Assembly (NCBI GenBank): GCA_918026815.1
Contig: CAKJVC010000182.1
Location: forward strand, 310,001-374,000
From: Chalara sp. BL73
Taxonomy: Eukaryota; Ascomycota; Leotiomycetes; Helotiales
Length of the DNA: 64,000 nt
Direction of reading: 5' to 3'
This document shows positions 48,796 through 60,047 of the stretch, one piece after another (within the stretch, counting starts at the first letter, position 1; each line of letters opens with the position of its first letter). Made by a program: the position numbers and the translations under genes. Under the pieces are notes generated by a model. That model was not told the origin of the DNA. It saw nothing but the letters and a program-made list of their open reading frames with translations, and did not search any database.

Positions 48796-50318
48796 TCATG
48801 CTGGTTTGGCAGAACCACCGCCTGGCAAGTCAATTGAAGCGCCACCAAGCCAGCAGTTGGCTTCCGAGTCCGCCACGTAATAGATGTCGAAGCCATTGCT
48901 CTGGATATTGGATAGCGTTCTATCGGCATTCGTAAAGTTCGTGACTGTCGTGTCCGCAGTCAGGCTCCAGGTACTAGTCTTATCCAAGTTGATAGCAAAG
49001 GTCGCATCTCCAAATCCGGAATAGGCTTTGCCAGTCCACGAGCTGTGCTCCGTAAGGCTCCACGAGATTGAACTTCCGTTATATGCCACAAGGTCTCCAG
49101 AAAGCTGGGACTCAGCCACTGTTGCCGTAACAATCGCTGGCTGAAGATTTGGGGCTTCCGCGTAGCCACCGTAGAAATTAAAGTCTTGCGTGATTTGCGA
49201 AAAGTTGGCGACGAGCAGTACGTCCGAGAGAAGGGAGATTTCGAAGTCTGTCAGATATACGTCGACAATCAGATTTCCAAACCACAGCCCCGGCACCTCT
49301 TCTCGCGTTGTCGTGAATTTGGTGCTCGTCAAGTTGAGGACAGCACCGCTCTGTCGGCCCTGAGAGCTGAACATGGCGACACCACCGAGTAGACCGGCCT
49401 TGGCATCACAATTGACAAGCTCGATGTGCTGAGGACCATCTGAGAACGCCACCGGGCCGTTCTCAGACACGGAGAGTACGTTCTCGCCATAGATCGTGCC
49501 TAGGGCATAGTAGGTAGCCGATCCGATGCCAACCACGTGCGATATCGAGTCATAGACCTCAATGTAGCCTGCGGGTGAATCGCCAGAGAATGACGACGAG
49601 CGGCGGCCACCGGCGTAGACCTGGAGGTTACGGCCGATAACAGTAGCATTGCCTGACGCGTAGAGGGCATGGCTAACAGGTCCGCTGCTGTACAGCCATG
49701 AATTGTCTACGGTGACAACTGTATCGGTACCATAGGCGTAGACATTAGCAGCTCCGTTATGGACAGTGATGTTAACGTGATCCAGAGCAGCTCTTGACTT
49801 GTTGGCCTTTTCGTCCATATTAGTAGGATGGAGTGGGACGGCATGCTGACTTACTTACCACGTTCAGGGCAGCGTTGAATCCCCAAAAGCTAGCATGGAT
49901 GAGGTTGCTAAAATATCCCTCCTTAAGGATGTCGACGTAAGAGAGACTGAGATCGGTGCCATTGGCAGCAACAATAACACTTGTGTCATTTGCATTGACG
50001 GAGAATGACGTGTGGTTAAACGAAATAACGCCTCCTTCGAAAGTGTAATTGGCCAATACTAGAATTGAAGATCAGCGAAAATGCTGTAATGCTTTACCAG
50101 TCTTGCTAATTCTCTTATTTCCCAGTAGAGCCGTTATGATTATAGGAGTACTTACGGTCTGAAGGCTGTTGTGCTTCAGGAATGGGGCTGTAGTCCTCGA
50201 TAATGGCATTGTCTGCTGCCCAGTCCGAAGGAAGGATTACATCGGACGGATCTTTGACAGTGATGGCACCTAAGCATAGGGCGGGGGCCAAGATGGCCAA
50301 TACAAGACCAGAACCCAT
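48796..50318 (-). CDS. Secreted Asn/Ser/Thr/Gly-rich protein, possible beta-helix
   Basis: Three exons, 50156-50318, 49859-50058 and 48796-49806, encode about 457 aa. The last acceptor is uncertain (49806 or nine bases further on). Intron 1 has a GTAAGT donor and TCTAG acceptor; intron 2 has a GTAAGT donor and CTACTAAT branch site. Residues 1-18 are a signal peptide (MGSGLVLAILAPALCLGA). The rest is made of short repetitive strands with turns, such as YAYGTDTVVTVDNSWLYSSG, HALYASGNATVIGRNLQVYA and GYIEVYDSISHVVGIG, resembling the rungs of a right-handed beta-helix. Many NxS/T sites occur. The order of rungs recalls pectin-lyase-like or adhesin folds, yet no catalytic Asp or Arg motif of pectinases is evident. 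A cell-surface or secreted structural role is plausible; the family is not recognised. Confidence 0.75.
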
Positions 50319-51366
50319 ATTTAAAAAATTATGCACAAATGATCAAACTGGACGAACTCTCTCGTACCACAAAGACTAGGTCTGTCTGGGATGGCGATGA
50401 CGAGTATGCGTTTCATAGTTGAAATAGTCGAAGGGGAGAAGGTTACTTATACATTATTTCATCCGGCACATCAGAGTCTGCTCGAGAGCTCAATCTAACT
50501 AGCATTAACTTCAAATTACTCGCAAGACCCGTATCACTGGAGATCTGCTCTTGCTAGCTTCAAAGGCGTACATCCATGAGGACCAGCTGCCATTGCAAGG
50601 GAGAGTTAAACTGACCTTGCTCAGGACTGACAGTTCTCACCAGGCCGCTCAAGCATGCAGGTAGAAAGAAGGATGAGTCCCGGATGAAAGTCATTGTACT
50701 CGGGAACGCGCGGCTCTGAGAGCAGTGGGATAGCAAAACTGGGGTAATTCATACTTCTTTTGGGGCCCCGGCCTGGGTGTTGCTGGAGATTGCGGGGACG
50801 AATGTATAGTCAGTAGCTTTTCCAGATTGCGTCAAAAAATATTTTGGCAGATTAGCGAAGTTAGTGACCAATATGTCGAATCAGAGTTGAGCCTTGGAGA
50901 AGTGATCTTCGGGTCCCGGGCTATTCCCCCACAGCAGACGCAATCCTCCACTCCGGGAAGCACAGTCCTCCACCCCCGCATTGCCGCTCCTCCACACCCC
51001 GCATTGCCGTTACAACATTGCGGGCCGGAAGCGACGGCGGCGTCTTGGAAGCGGCGCCCCTTGATAATTCCTAGCAGAGGCTTATGATGTTTGGAAACTA
51101 GAGATGATGTCAAAACTTTATTATGGTCTATTACATTAAAGTACTCGTTTGAATAAAGTATATTAAGTTAACTAAAGAACTAAAATGAGTTCTTTACTAA
51201 AAAATATAATTTTAAAAAATAAAAAGGCGTAAGAGCAAAATATGAGTTTAATTGGTGAGCCATGCTTTGATGCTTCACAGATGAGAAGAGGTTGGTCAAT
51301 CGTCAACATTACTCCAAATTTCAAATCCTAAAAGATCGCCCCGGCGTAATATTAGCTTCCATAAAA
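50319..51366. other. Promoter and GC-rich block with short direct repeats
   Basis: The left part is the promoter of the secreted-protein gene. At about 50930-51065 the sequence turns abruptly GC-rich. There the unit CCCCGCATTGCCG occurs twice, 21 bp apart, followed by ACATTGCGG in opposite sense. AT-rich DNA resumes from 51110. No gene is recognised. Confidence 0.5.
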
Positions 51367-51600
51367 TCATTTAAAACCTAGAATGTCCACCATGGCTTGA
51401 GCCACGTTCGGACTGCGTCCCACTTCTGACATCGGGTCCGCCACAATATAGACTTTGCCTTTGACTGGGAAAACTTCGGATTTGGTATCGTCTGCCCAAG
51501 GACTTTGGCGACGTAGTGAACCTTCTGGATTATTAGCACGCGAGAGCGGTGTAGAACAGGTTAGCTGAACGCCAGTTCCCTTGTCATTTTGGTGTACTCT
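51367..51600 (-). pseudogene. Orphan C-terminal exon, unknown family
   Basis: A minus-strand frame without ATG follows ATTAG, a possible splice acceptor at about 51601. It has clear protein character: RANNPEGSLRRQSPWADDTK, SEVFPVKGKVYIVADPMSEV, then a helix ending ILGFK and a stop. It looks like the last exon of an enzyme gene. The upstream 900 bp is AT-rich and yields no partner exon, so the gene is probably decayed. I cannot name the family. Confidence 0.35.
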
Positions 51601-52513
51601 CTAATGTCATCTACCAATTGTCTTTCCAAAGGATTGCACCATGGGCTACGTTATCGAGTCCATAAAACACGACTACCGCGGTGCGTTCCGTATAGTGATA
51701 TGACAAGGTATGCTGCATACAGCCCTGACAATCGAATGTCGTTTATTGCACAGAGCCATGATAGGTAGCACGCGCAATATCTCGACAAGGATTCGAGAAC
51801 GAGTTCTCTTGGACCAATTTTAAGGACAAGGTAATAATCTCCTTTGACTTGACATGAACATTTCAACTCCCTTACAACCTCGGAGATTAGTACATTGGAT
51901 TGGAAAATACTACATGACTCAAGTCTCCCTCATCATATCGAAAACTATTATCCTTGAATGCGAGTCATTGAAGACGTCGAGCATTTGTCAAACGTTGCGC
52001 TAAGGACATTTCTCTTATGTTTATAATGACTTAATAGTCCAGGAACTCAATTCTTTGAGACACAGAGGAGAGTAGAGGAGTGCTTGAGGAAAGACGAAAT
52101 GAGATACTACAAATTAGTTGGAGGAGCTCATCCTCATGAATCCAAAGAAAGGGTCATTAAAGCTAAAGAGGAAAGGAAAGAAGGGAAGTAGGCGAAAGCG
52201 CCTTTAAAGGTTGAAGCCTTTAATACTCAAGATCATGTTAGCTAATGGCTATACAGACTACAAAATCATGGCGCAAGTAGTGAATCTAGCTTGCTGCGAC
52301 GAAAATTCTTGTCAGATTGTTCTTGTTGTGACATCAAAGTAATGATAGGAAGCAGTGAGAGAAATTATCAACATATTTTATCCGAAACTCCAAAGGAAGG
52401 ACAACTTCTACCGTCAAATTTAACATATTCTAAATTGGATCTATACTGTTAAGCGTAGCTTTCTGGATCGCAACCACGAGGAAGGTAAGGAATTATGCAC
52501 CTCAACGCCGAAT
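51601..52513. other. AT-rich decayed stretch
   Basis: No intact frame; composition suggests RIP-type erosion between two gene relics. Confidence 0.5.
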
Positions 52514-52939
52514 CTAAGGTTTTGAATTAGAAATACTGCAGTGAGGTGGTGATGGGATAAGATACGATAGCTTGGTAGCACCACCCTGAACGAGAAGAGA
52601 ATCACTATTTCCGCAATTAATCTCCTCTGGAGATACTCCTCGACCCCAGGACTCGCATTTTTCTTTACTGCTTTCTGTATCTATGTAATACTTAGATAGT
52701 AGACCACTCCAAATCAACTCTCTCTCTGTTGGAGACTGTCCCATGATCTGAAAGCTGTTGCGATCAAGCGCGAAGTCCTCTTCGCGACTTCGCGTGTCGG
52801 ACACGCGGATATTACGGTACGGTTCAGACTCTTCATTTGTGTTTATGCCACCTGGTAGAGCCCATAGTGGTAAATTGATATAGTAGGGCTTGGCTGTCCG
52901 GTAATTTTCCTTCAGCTTCAGATAATAAACGACGTTCAC
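52514..52939 (-). pseudogene. Relic of a CmcJ/AsaB-type hydroxylase
   Basis: The minus-strand frame keeps N-terminal hallmarks of the fungal CmcJ/AsaB family of oxygenases: VVYYLKLKENYRTAKPYYINLP (as VYYLKL and KPYYIN), then VSDTRSREEDFALDRNSFQI, where these proteins carry a D-x-R ... LD-x-x-F element, and later SKYYIDTE. There is no ATG at the expected start (the codon is GTG). The frame ends after 141 residues, before the central DHT-R-R and HxD segments that hold the iron site. Truncation and AT-rich flanks indicate a decayed gene. Intact members act in secondary metabolism. Confidence 0.5.
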
Positions 52940-53873
52940 GTAGAGCTAAGGGGCGAGGAGCCTTGCTGCAAGTCGGAAGCCGCCTTTTAAATGATTGTTA
53001 GAAAGGAAATAGCAGCGACGCTCGTAGCACCCGAAGAGAAACTTACCTTGATATGAAGAAGCAGGATCTCGTAGGCAAACATTTTGAAAGCAGAGGAATA
53101 TATACATGTAGTAGCTACCTACCTCATGCAACACTGATAGATCTAGCCTAGATCTAGTTGAGAATGTGGAGTATAGAGAGAGGACGATTTTCACAATCAT
53201 ATGTCACCACATTAAAGAGGGTACGCAATAGCGAAGCAAAAGCCGTGAAGATAGCAAGGCTACGTGGTGCATCGTAGCATTACTTGGTCCAGGGGTGATG
53301 TTAGTATATTACGATAATTATAGAAAATGTTCCAATAAGATACAGCAGTACTGCTACGACCGTGAATTTGAGGGCTCAACAGAGCCTAGTTTTATGGACA
53401 CAAATGACTTGGCTCTTTGATTTCGACGTAAATAGATTAGAAACCGAAACAAACACCAGGGCCGCTTGGGCTAGTCTTGTTAGAAGGAATCAGAACACTG
53501 ATCTTGGATTTAAAGCCTTTTATGGTCGACATAGTAAGTGCCGGCATATCATGTTCAGATTTGTATTAAACAATCCCCTACGCACAAATAATAAGATACA
53601 TATTAAGCATGTGGCTACGGATTTGTGTATAGCGATACAAATTGTGCTATGCGTACCTGACGCTAGCGCCCGCATCCATGAAGATTATCTCCTCGCCCTC
53701 CAACATTTTGTCAACAAATGCAGAGAATGAATCTGCGACTTATTATACTGAGACGTCAAAACTTAATGTTCATTCACTCCAACATGCTGTGTCATTTCAA
53801 GTAGTTCGTTCCCATAATGTCGCTACTGTCGTTTCAGCCAGCAAGGTCTGTTGACACTAACACCGACCCACAG
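52940..53873. other. AT-rich stretch, no gene recognised
   Basis: Frames at 52946-53200 (minus) and 53362-53730 (plus) lack family character. 53820-53873 may hold the intron before the oxidoreductase relic. Confidence 0.45.
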
Positions 53874-54976
53874 TCACCCGAGGAGGAGGAATTATAGGCT
53901 TATCGACAACTTATTACTTTTCCGAATTCGTTCATAATACCATAGTTGTTATTGACACTGTATCTGAAATATGCTCTGGCGCATCGGCCAAATGTGAAAG
54001 AGCTTTAGAGATTTGGCGCCGACGAGAAACCAATCCCAATTAATGCCTTGTCTTTTAAAATCCACCAGAAACTAGCGACAGAGAATAAAGGGAATAAAGT
54101 TTATGGATTCTCTAAACTTGATATTTACACGGTTCTTCCAAAGAAGTACAATCCAAGCCATCCAATGCTCCTTTTGCTTACTCAAATATTGGAGGACCTT
54201 TCTGAGCATCCAAGCTGGCTGAAAGTTGCCGATAATTGGCATGCGGCTCTGATCTCTAACCAGCCCTACGCCACACGTCTGTATGCGGCTCTAAAACCTG
54301 CGATTAAATATGGGCCTAGACGATAGCTAACTTAGTACAGTGACCCGCCACATTTTTGTGGATTTCTGCAGAATGAATGCCAGCACCGGGGCCTAAAATT
54401 TTCTTTGAATACAACAGCAGCCAGGCTGGAGTTTCCGAGATACTTCAGATACCTTGCAGGAATCTAGTTATCTCGGCAGGCTCTTGGTCCGGACAGCTGT
54501 ATTCAACACTGTCTGCAGATACCCAAGTTTGGGTACCGTTAACTCAGAACCAACCAACCCAGAATTGGATGCGAATCAGAACCCTATATTGGAAACCAAA
54601 GGACGATAAGAAAGGATGCTATCAAGTTTTTCTAGGTCCTGTTATGGAAAATAGGCCATTTCATTTTTCGACACTTGCTAGAAGAGAGATGTACCTCGCG
54701 AATAACATTTTCCTAACTTCGAGTAAGCTTCCGCAGTTGCTGGATAAAGTTAAAACGCAGCTCGATTTTATTAACGATATGAAAGATGAGGCTATCAATA
54801 ATCTTATTCTTGAGGATAGGGAAAGTTTGGAGATTGTAAGTGATAGCCTTTCACCTACCCACATGCTAAACATGAAAAGTAAACAGGGAGAAAGGCCACA
54901 CACAAACTTAACATTAAACATATGCGGACCTGAGGGTTTTTCATGTACAAATTTCACTTTTGATCCCGTGAGATAG
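53874..54976 (+). pseudogene. Decayed DAO-family FAD-dependent oxidoreductase
   Basis: The piece begins with the remains of the dinucleotide-binding motif, GGGIIGLSTTYYFSE followed by NTIVVIDTVSE and CSGASAK. After an in-frame stop near 54040 the sequence continues in another frame (SFKIHQKLATENKG, VYGFSKLDIY, PSWLKVADNW). It is shifted again near 54290-54375 around CGFLQNECQHRG. It then resumes with LVISAGSWSGQLYSTLSAD and VPLTQNQPTQNWMRIR, typical of the C-terminal half of amine/amino-acid oxidases of the DAO fold. Several stops and frameshifts and the AT-rich bias show the gene is dead. It lies near the relic of a CmcJ-type oxygenase on the opposite strand. Confidence 0.65.
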
Positions 54977-56180
54977 GAAATGGTGTATAGGCTGATCCAT
55001 TGATAGGTAGGTGACTTTAGTTACTGTCTTTAGGCAAAAAGCGGTATTGTGTTATGGCGGATTGTGCTGTTGGGCGGGAATAGATGTATCACGTACTAGG
55101 TTGGATTTTTGCAAACTTGGAGGTGGAAATTTGTATATATAGTTATATTAAATTAGTTACAGGTTATATCATAAGTGACATGTAAGTATAGCCTAGTGGT
55201 TCACATAAGCAATATATGATTAAAATATAAAGACTACTAATTAAAAAAAAACCAGCTAGTTAATAATAAAACAATAGCTACTTTTAAAGTTGTGTTTTTC
55301 TTTTTTTAAAGTATTATGGTTATTTGGTTGTCGCATGGTAACGTATATATATATTCCCTATTACATAGTTAGCTCCCAGCCAATTATTAACACATTTGGC
55401 AAAATATTACTAAATTTTAGTGTTTGTAATTAATAAATAACAATAAAAGCTTTCTATATTATAAAAATTAAATATATACAAATGTGAAATGTTAAGTAAT
55501 ACTTGTATTTAATTTTAAAATATTGCAACTGTAGTTGCGTTACAGTAAAAACCTAGCTGAAAAGTAAAAATGTATATATACAGCTAAGTTCAAGTTTTGG
55601 AAACTTATCCTGAATATAGTAATATACTAACTTAATGTGCCACAAGCCGTTTACAAAGCCAAAGGCAAACAAGAACATTACACCAATGTCTGTAACCAAA
55701 GCAATAAACAGCCTAGTTATATCATTTGAACAACATAGAACACTAAAAGAATCTTGTTAACTTTGATGCTAGTACTGTTTAACTACGCATTCCGCTGAAT
55801 TGAAAAATGGAGATCATGTGACTAAGGCTCTCTACTCTATTGTGACAATATCTCAAAATAGGATGAACATGGTAAAGATGTGGCCAAGGCTCTTGGTTAG
55901 AAAACGCAACTACAATTCACAGAATTACAATTTGAAATTCGACGAGCCCAAGATGCGAGTATCACGATTTCTTCCATCACGATGTCGTGATTAGATTTTG
56001 GCCGGTGATAACCATCAAACCCCATCTTTCAAAGATGGGTGCTACGCTATGACATTGGCATAAAGCAAGACGAAATACTGAAGCCTCATCACTATTCCAC
56101 ATTTCTTATATTGTTCTTGAAGACCTGGAGCGCGAGTCTCAAAGTATCCGAATTTGAACCAAGAAATAGACCTGCTAACC
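54977..56180. other. AT-rich island and promoter of the aldo-keto reductase
   Basis: 54980-55780 is strongly AT-rich with stops in all frames. 55960-56040 contains the palindromic elements given separately, 140-220 bp before the next ATG. Confidence 0.5.
55961..56039. promoter_or_regulatory. Palindromic elements upstream of the aldo-keto reductase
   Basis: ATCACGAT occurs at 55961-55968 and 55976-55983. The second copy is followed at 55985-55991 by the inverted TCGTGAT. Farther on, 56021-56039 is a near-perfect palindrome of nine-base arms (CCCATCTTT and AAAGATGGG) around one C. They could be factor-binding sites or a hairpin. Function is not known. Confidence 0.4.
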
Positions 56181-57246
56181 ATGGCACCGCAACCAGAGTC
56201 TGAGTTAAAAATTGTCTTTGGCACAATGACGCTAGGAGCAGAAGGTATCCATAAATTCTGATGATTTACTAATACCAAGATTCTAATGACACGGAATAGG
56301 CCAAGAGCAAGCCCGTATAAACAGCCTCGAAGGCGCTTCAGCCATCTTAGATGTCTTCCAGAAATTCGGTCACAATGAGATTGACACAGCACGTACCTAC
56401 AGCCAAGGGACATCTGAAGAGCTGATCGGAAACCTAAATTGGCAAGATCGCAGGATCGTTGTTGCTACCAAGCTTTCACCGAAAGCGGATAAGGGATCCG
56501 TCAAGCCAGCCTATTCGCACAAGCCCGAGACGCTCCGTGCAGCTTTGCTGGAAAGCCTGGCCGCATTGAAAACCGAAAAGGTCGATTTGTGGTACCTCCA
56601 TGCACCTGACCATGACACGCCGTACGAAGACACCCTCCGGGAGGTCAACAACCTCTACAACGAGGGCTACTTCAAGCGGTTTGGCATCAGCAACTACGCT
56701 GCCTGGGAAGTGGCTCAGATCTCCGAGATCACCATCCGCAACGGCTGGAAGCGACCTGATGTCTACCAAGGTATCTACAACGCCTTCCACCGCAGCGTGG
56801 AGCCCGAGCTGTTTCCCGCCCTTCGATACTACAACATCGCGTTCTACCAGTTCAATCCCCTCGCCGGTGGGTTCCTCACCGATCGGTACCAACGCAAAAC
56901 GGAGGTACCCGAGGCAGGAAGTAGATTCGACCCTAAAAAGACCCAGGGGGCGAACTACCGCGCGAGATACTGGAACGATGCCTATTTCGATGCCCTTGAC
57001 GTGGTGAGGCCGGTTGCGAAGAAGCATGGTATTTCCACGGCAGAAGCGGCGCTGAGGTGGGTTAGCCATCATAGCTTCTTGAAAAAGGAGAAGAATGATG
57101 CGGTTATCATTGGAGCGAGCAGTACCGGGCAGTTGGAGGAGAACCTTACGAATCTGACGAAAGGGCCGTTGCCTGAGGAGTTGGTGCTAGCTTTTGATGA
57201 GGGATGGCAAATCGCTAAAGCAGTTGCGAAGCCATACAATAGGTAG
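56181..57246 (+). CDS. Aldo-keto reductase, AKR7 (aflatoxin aldehyde reductase) type
   Basis: Two exons (56181-56244, 56300-57246) encode 336 aa. The intron of 55 nt has a GTATCC donor and an AATAG acceptor. The start MAPQPESELKIVFGTMTLGA is typical. The catalytic tetrad is complete: Asp50 and Tyr55 in NEIDTARTYSQG, Lys79 in VVATK and His122 in LWYLHAPD. The C-terminal NADPH-binding segment is present as VIIGASSTGQLEENL. AKR7 enzymes reduce aldehydes and dialdehydes with NADPH in the cytosol; the actual substrate is unknown. Its coding sequence is markedly GC-richer than the AT-rich flank on its left. The second RidA gene lies convergent on the right. Confidence 0.92.
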
Positions 57247-57681
57247 AAGAGCAATTCCCTATTTGAAAGTCTACCGCCAGTATAATGCTCTGATACACGG
57301 AGGAGAATGCTATCTTGCTACAGGACTAATGTGCCTTTCCTATGGTGGCCCGTGATCACATGGTAACTTTCGCTCACTTGGTAACACATTTCCAGTAATA
57401 TGTTTGTCTTACCCCCAAGAGTGGACATTATTATACGCGTGAGTGCAATACCACATCAAACTTCGGTTGGTTGTTTCTTATCATGGCCCTAACGGAACTA
57501 TTCTTAATACTTCATTTTCTGTACCTTACCAATCCTTAGCAAGTCTGTTCTCGCTTTCCAGCAGCGCACCCGTCTGAGCCTCTGAGCCTCTAACAGCATT
57601 TAGCCCCTACAACTTCGACAACAAAGAGCCTCTGCATAACCATCAGCATTTCCCTCCCACGGAAAACGAAAGGATCCTACC
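57247..57681. other. Convergent 3' intergenic region
   Basis: It lies between the stops of the aldo-keto reductase and the second RidA gene. No gene seen. Confidence 0.6.
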
Positions 57682-58405
57682 TTACTGATGCGCAATACAC
57701 TCGATCTCGACATCCGTTCCCAACGGCAGCTGATGAACAGCCACACTGGGATATTTCATCAGCCATTTAGCGCTCTCTATCCACAACAACACTGACATCA
57801 ATACCCTTTCCCCTTCCACCTCGCCGCAAAGGCCAAAAGGAAAAGGAACAGAAGCAACCTGAGCGGGAAAAAAAAAGGGACATACCACGTCCTCACAGGC
57901 TTAGGATCCACGGTAAACACCTCGGCATACACCTTATTCATAGCAGCATAATCATCCATACTCGTCAAGAAAACCTTAACCTGAACACAATGATGGATGC
58001 TCGTCCCCGCAGCCTCCAAGACGGCAGCGAGGTTCGCGAAACATTGTCTCTATCCTCCCCTCCCCTCATCAGCAAATTCCCCCATCTAACCCACAAATAC
58101 ACGATTCATGACTCCGATCCCCCGTGCCCACCGGAAGCAGATACGGGCCCGTTATGAAACGGGCTCATTTCTTTGGAGAGGCAGTGATAAAGAGGAAAGG
58201 GAGATAGGATAGAATTAAAAAAAACCCCCCCCAAAAAAAAACGTACGGTGCGATCCCCAACGCCTCCTTCGACGAGCTTGCCCGTCTTGGGATCCATGCC
58301 TACGCTCCCGGAGCAGTAGACTAGCCCTTGGCATTTAATCGCCTGGCTGAAAAAGGGTAATGGAGGCGGGGCGTTGGTGGAGAGGACTGCTTCCTTTTGC
58401 GGCAT
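57682..58405 (-). CDS. RidA/YjgF family enamine/imine deaminase (copy 2)
   Basis: Three exons (58247-58405, 57886-58049, 57682-57745) encode 128 aa. Introns are 197 and 140 nt. The first donor, GTACG, is followed directly by a T run, a G run and a T run. Family signatures are FFSQAIKCQGLVYCSGSVGM, NLAAVLEAAGTS, VKVFLTSMDDYAAMNKVYAE, and the C-terminal RTCVAVHQLPLG created by the last splice, followed by VEIECIA. The arginine of RTCVAV corresponds to the RidA active-site arginine. Intron positions differ from those of copy 1 at 23240-23846, so the two are old paralogues, not a recent duplication. Likely role: hydrolysis of reactive enamines or imines. Confidence 0.88.
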
Positions 58406-58985
58406 TTTGAATAATGATGACGACGATAACTTTTCTCAGAGAAAGAGCTGTCGAAGGTGTAGGAATAGATAAGGTGGTGGGTTGGTTTGGGTATGCGGGT
58501 AGAGGTGATTTTTCTTGTGTGGTCTATGGAGGAGAGGGCATGGGGAGGGGTTTAGGTGAAGTGATGTAAATGTGCTGTGAAAGGTGGGGGCGTGGTGCTG
58601 AGGGAAGGGCGTGGGTGGTGCGTGCGGCATGATATGCTTTGTAAAGGATATGGAGGGTTCTTGATGGACAGCTGAGTATCAAAGAGAGGCTTGAGGAAGA
58701 ATATTTAATATCTCTTTGCTGTTTAGTGGATCAAGCACTTCAAGTTGGAAAGGCGAAAGCTAAAACCAAGGCTTGCTCGGATTCGAGGAAGGATTCTCAT
58801 GCACAATGTGTCTGCAATAAGATAATCTAAACTTCTATGATAGAGGATACTACCGATTCTCACAGAGAAGGATTCTCAAGTCTTTTGTTTGATGTACGAT
58901 GTCGATTTGGCATGTGGTGTTTTAGCTGAGAAGTCAAGAGTATCCGTTCCTCGAAAGCTGATCTCATGCTCTTTCTGTACGATCT
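58406..58985. other. Promoter of RidA copy 2 and 3' flank of the hydratase gene
   Basis: A purine-rich plus strand at 58440-58620 gives a pyrimidine-rich leader on the coding strand, common in fungal promoters. No gene seen. Confidence 0.5.
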
Positions 58986-60047
58986 TCACAATTTCGACTT
59001 TGCTAACTCCTCTATAGTGGTCGGCGGTTTGGTATCAACACTCTGCCACCACGGCCACGCCGCAGGTGCATTATCCTGCATGTTGCCCTCAAACTTCGCG
59101 GGCCTCTTCTCCAGAAAACTCTTCACACCTTCCATCTTATCCTTGCCCTCGAAAAGCTCCAACAATATCTTCGAGTCCAGAAGATGCGTCTGCTCTGCTG
59201 TCCCAAGGTTCCTCCACATCATATTCTTCATTAGCGCCGTGCTGACTGCGCTCGTATTTGCCGCAATGTCTTTCGCAAGCTCTAGTGCCCTCGATAAGAC
59301 TTTTTCCTGGGGCACTACCTCGCTGAACAACTCCCTAAGCAATGGATCCGTAGCAGAATACACACTTCCTGTCGTCACGAGATGCATCGCTCTACTTAAG
59401 CCAATGAGTTTTGGCAGGAAGAAAGAGGAGCAGGCTTCCATGACAATGCCGCGCCGGCCGAATACAAAGCCAACTTTTGCAGTCTGGGAGACGATGCGTA
59501 TGCTCATTGGTAAGGTCATGGTGATACCGACACCGACGGCTGAGCCATTTATAGCGGCTATGACAGGCTTGGTGCACCGGTATATGGAGAGGGCTACTAG
59601 ACCGCCGCCGTCACGGTGAGTCTGGGGAGTGTCATCTTTGTAGGAAAGACCATGGCCATCATCGAGATCAGCGCCAGCGCAGAACACTGAATGAGTTAGC
59701 TTTCACTTTCTCATAATGTCTATTCTCGTCTCTCTCATATTGCTAGTATCTTCAGAGCAGAGACGTCTTTAACTTCAATCTTCCTCAACAGAAGGGAATA
59801 TCTCTAGGAATCACTCACTCTTTCCATGTCCAGTCACTACGATCGCCTTGACTCTAGGATCTAAGGAGAGAAGATTGAAGCTCTTCTCTAGCTCAAACGT
59901 CATAGTTTGCGTAAACGCATTGTGCTTTCCTGGCCGGTAGAGTGTGACCAGAATCACAGGTGTGGGGGTTGGAGATTCTTCGGGCACGTGTGAGAGTCGA
60001 ATATGCTGGAAGGGGAGAGCTGCATATGACGGAGGTAGGGAGGCCAT
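58986..60047 (-). CDS. Peroxisomal enoyl-CoA hydratase/isomerase family protein
   Basis: Two exons (59819-60047, 58986-59686) encode 309 aa. The intron of 132 nt has a GTGAGT donor and a TTCAG acceptor; the split codon is the ATG of GK-MFCAGADL. Crotonase signatures are LYRPGKHNAFTQTM, KAIVVTGHG, FCAGADLDDGHG (oxyanion loop) and PVIAAINGSAVGVGITMTLP (second oxyanion Gly), followed by GFVFGRRGIVMEACSSFFLP. The C-terminus is SKL, a canonical PTS1 peroxisomal signal. It probably acts on acyl-CoA in peroxisomal beta-oxidation or a branched-chain pathway; the exact reaction is not decided by the sequence. Confidence 0.92.
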
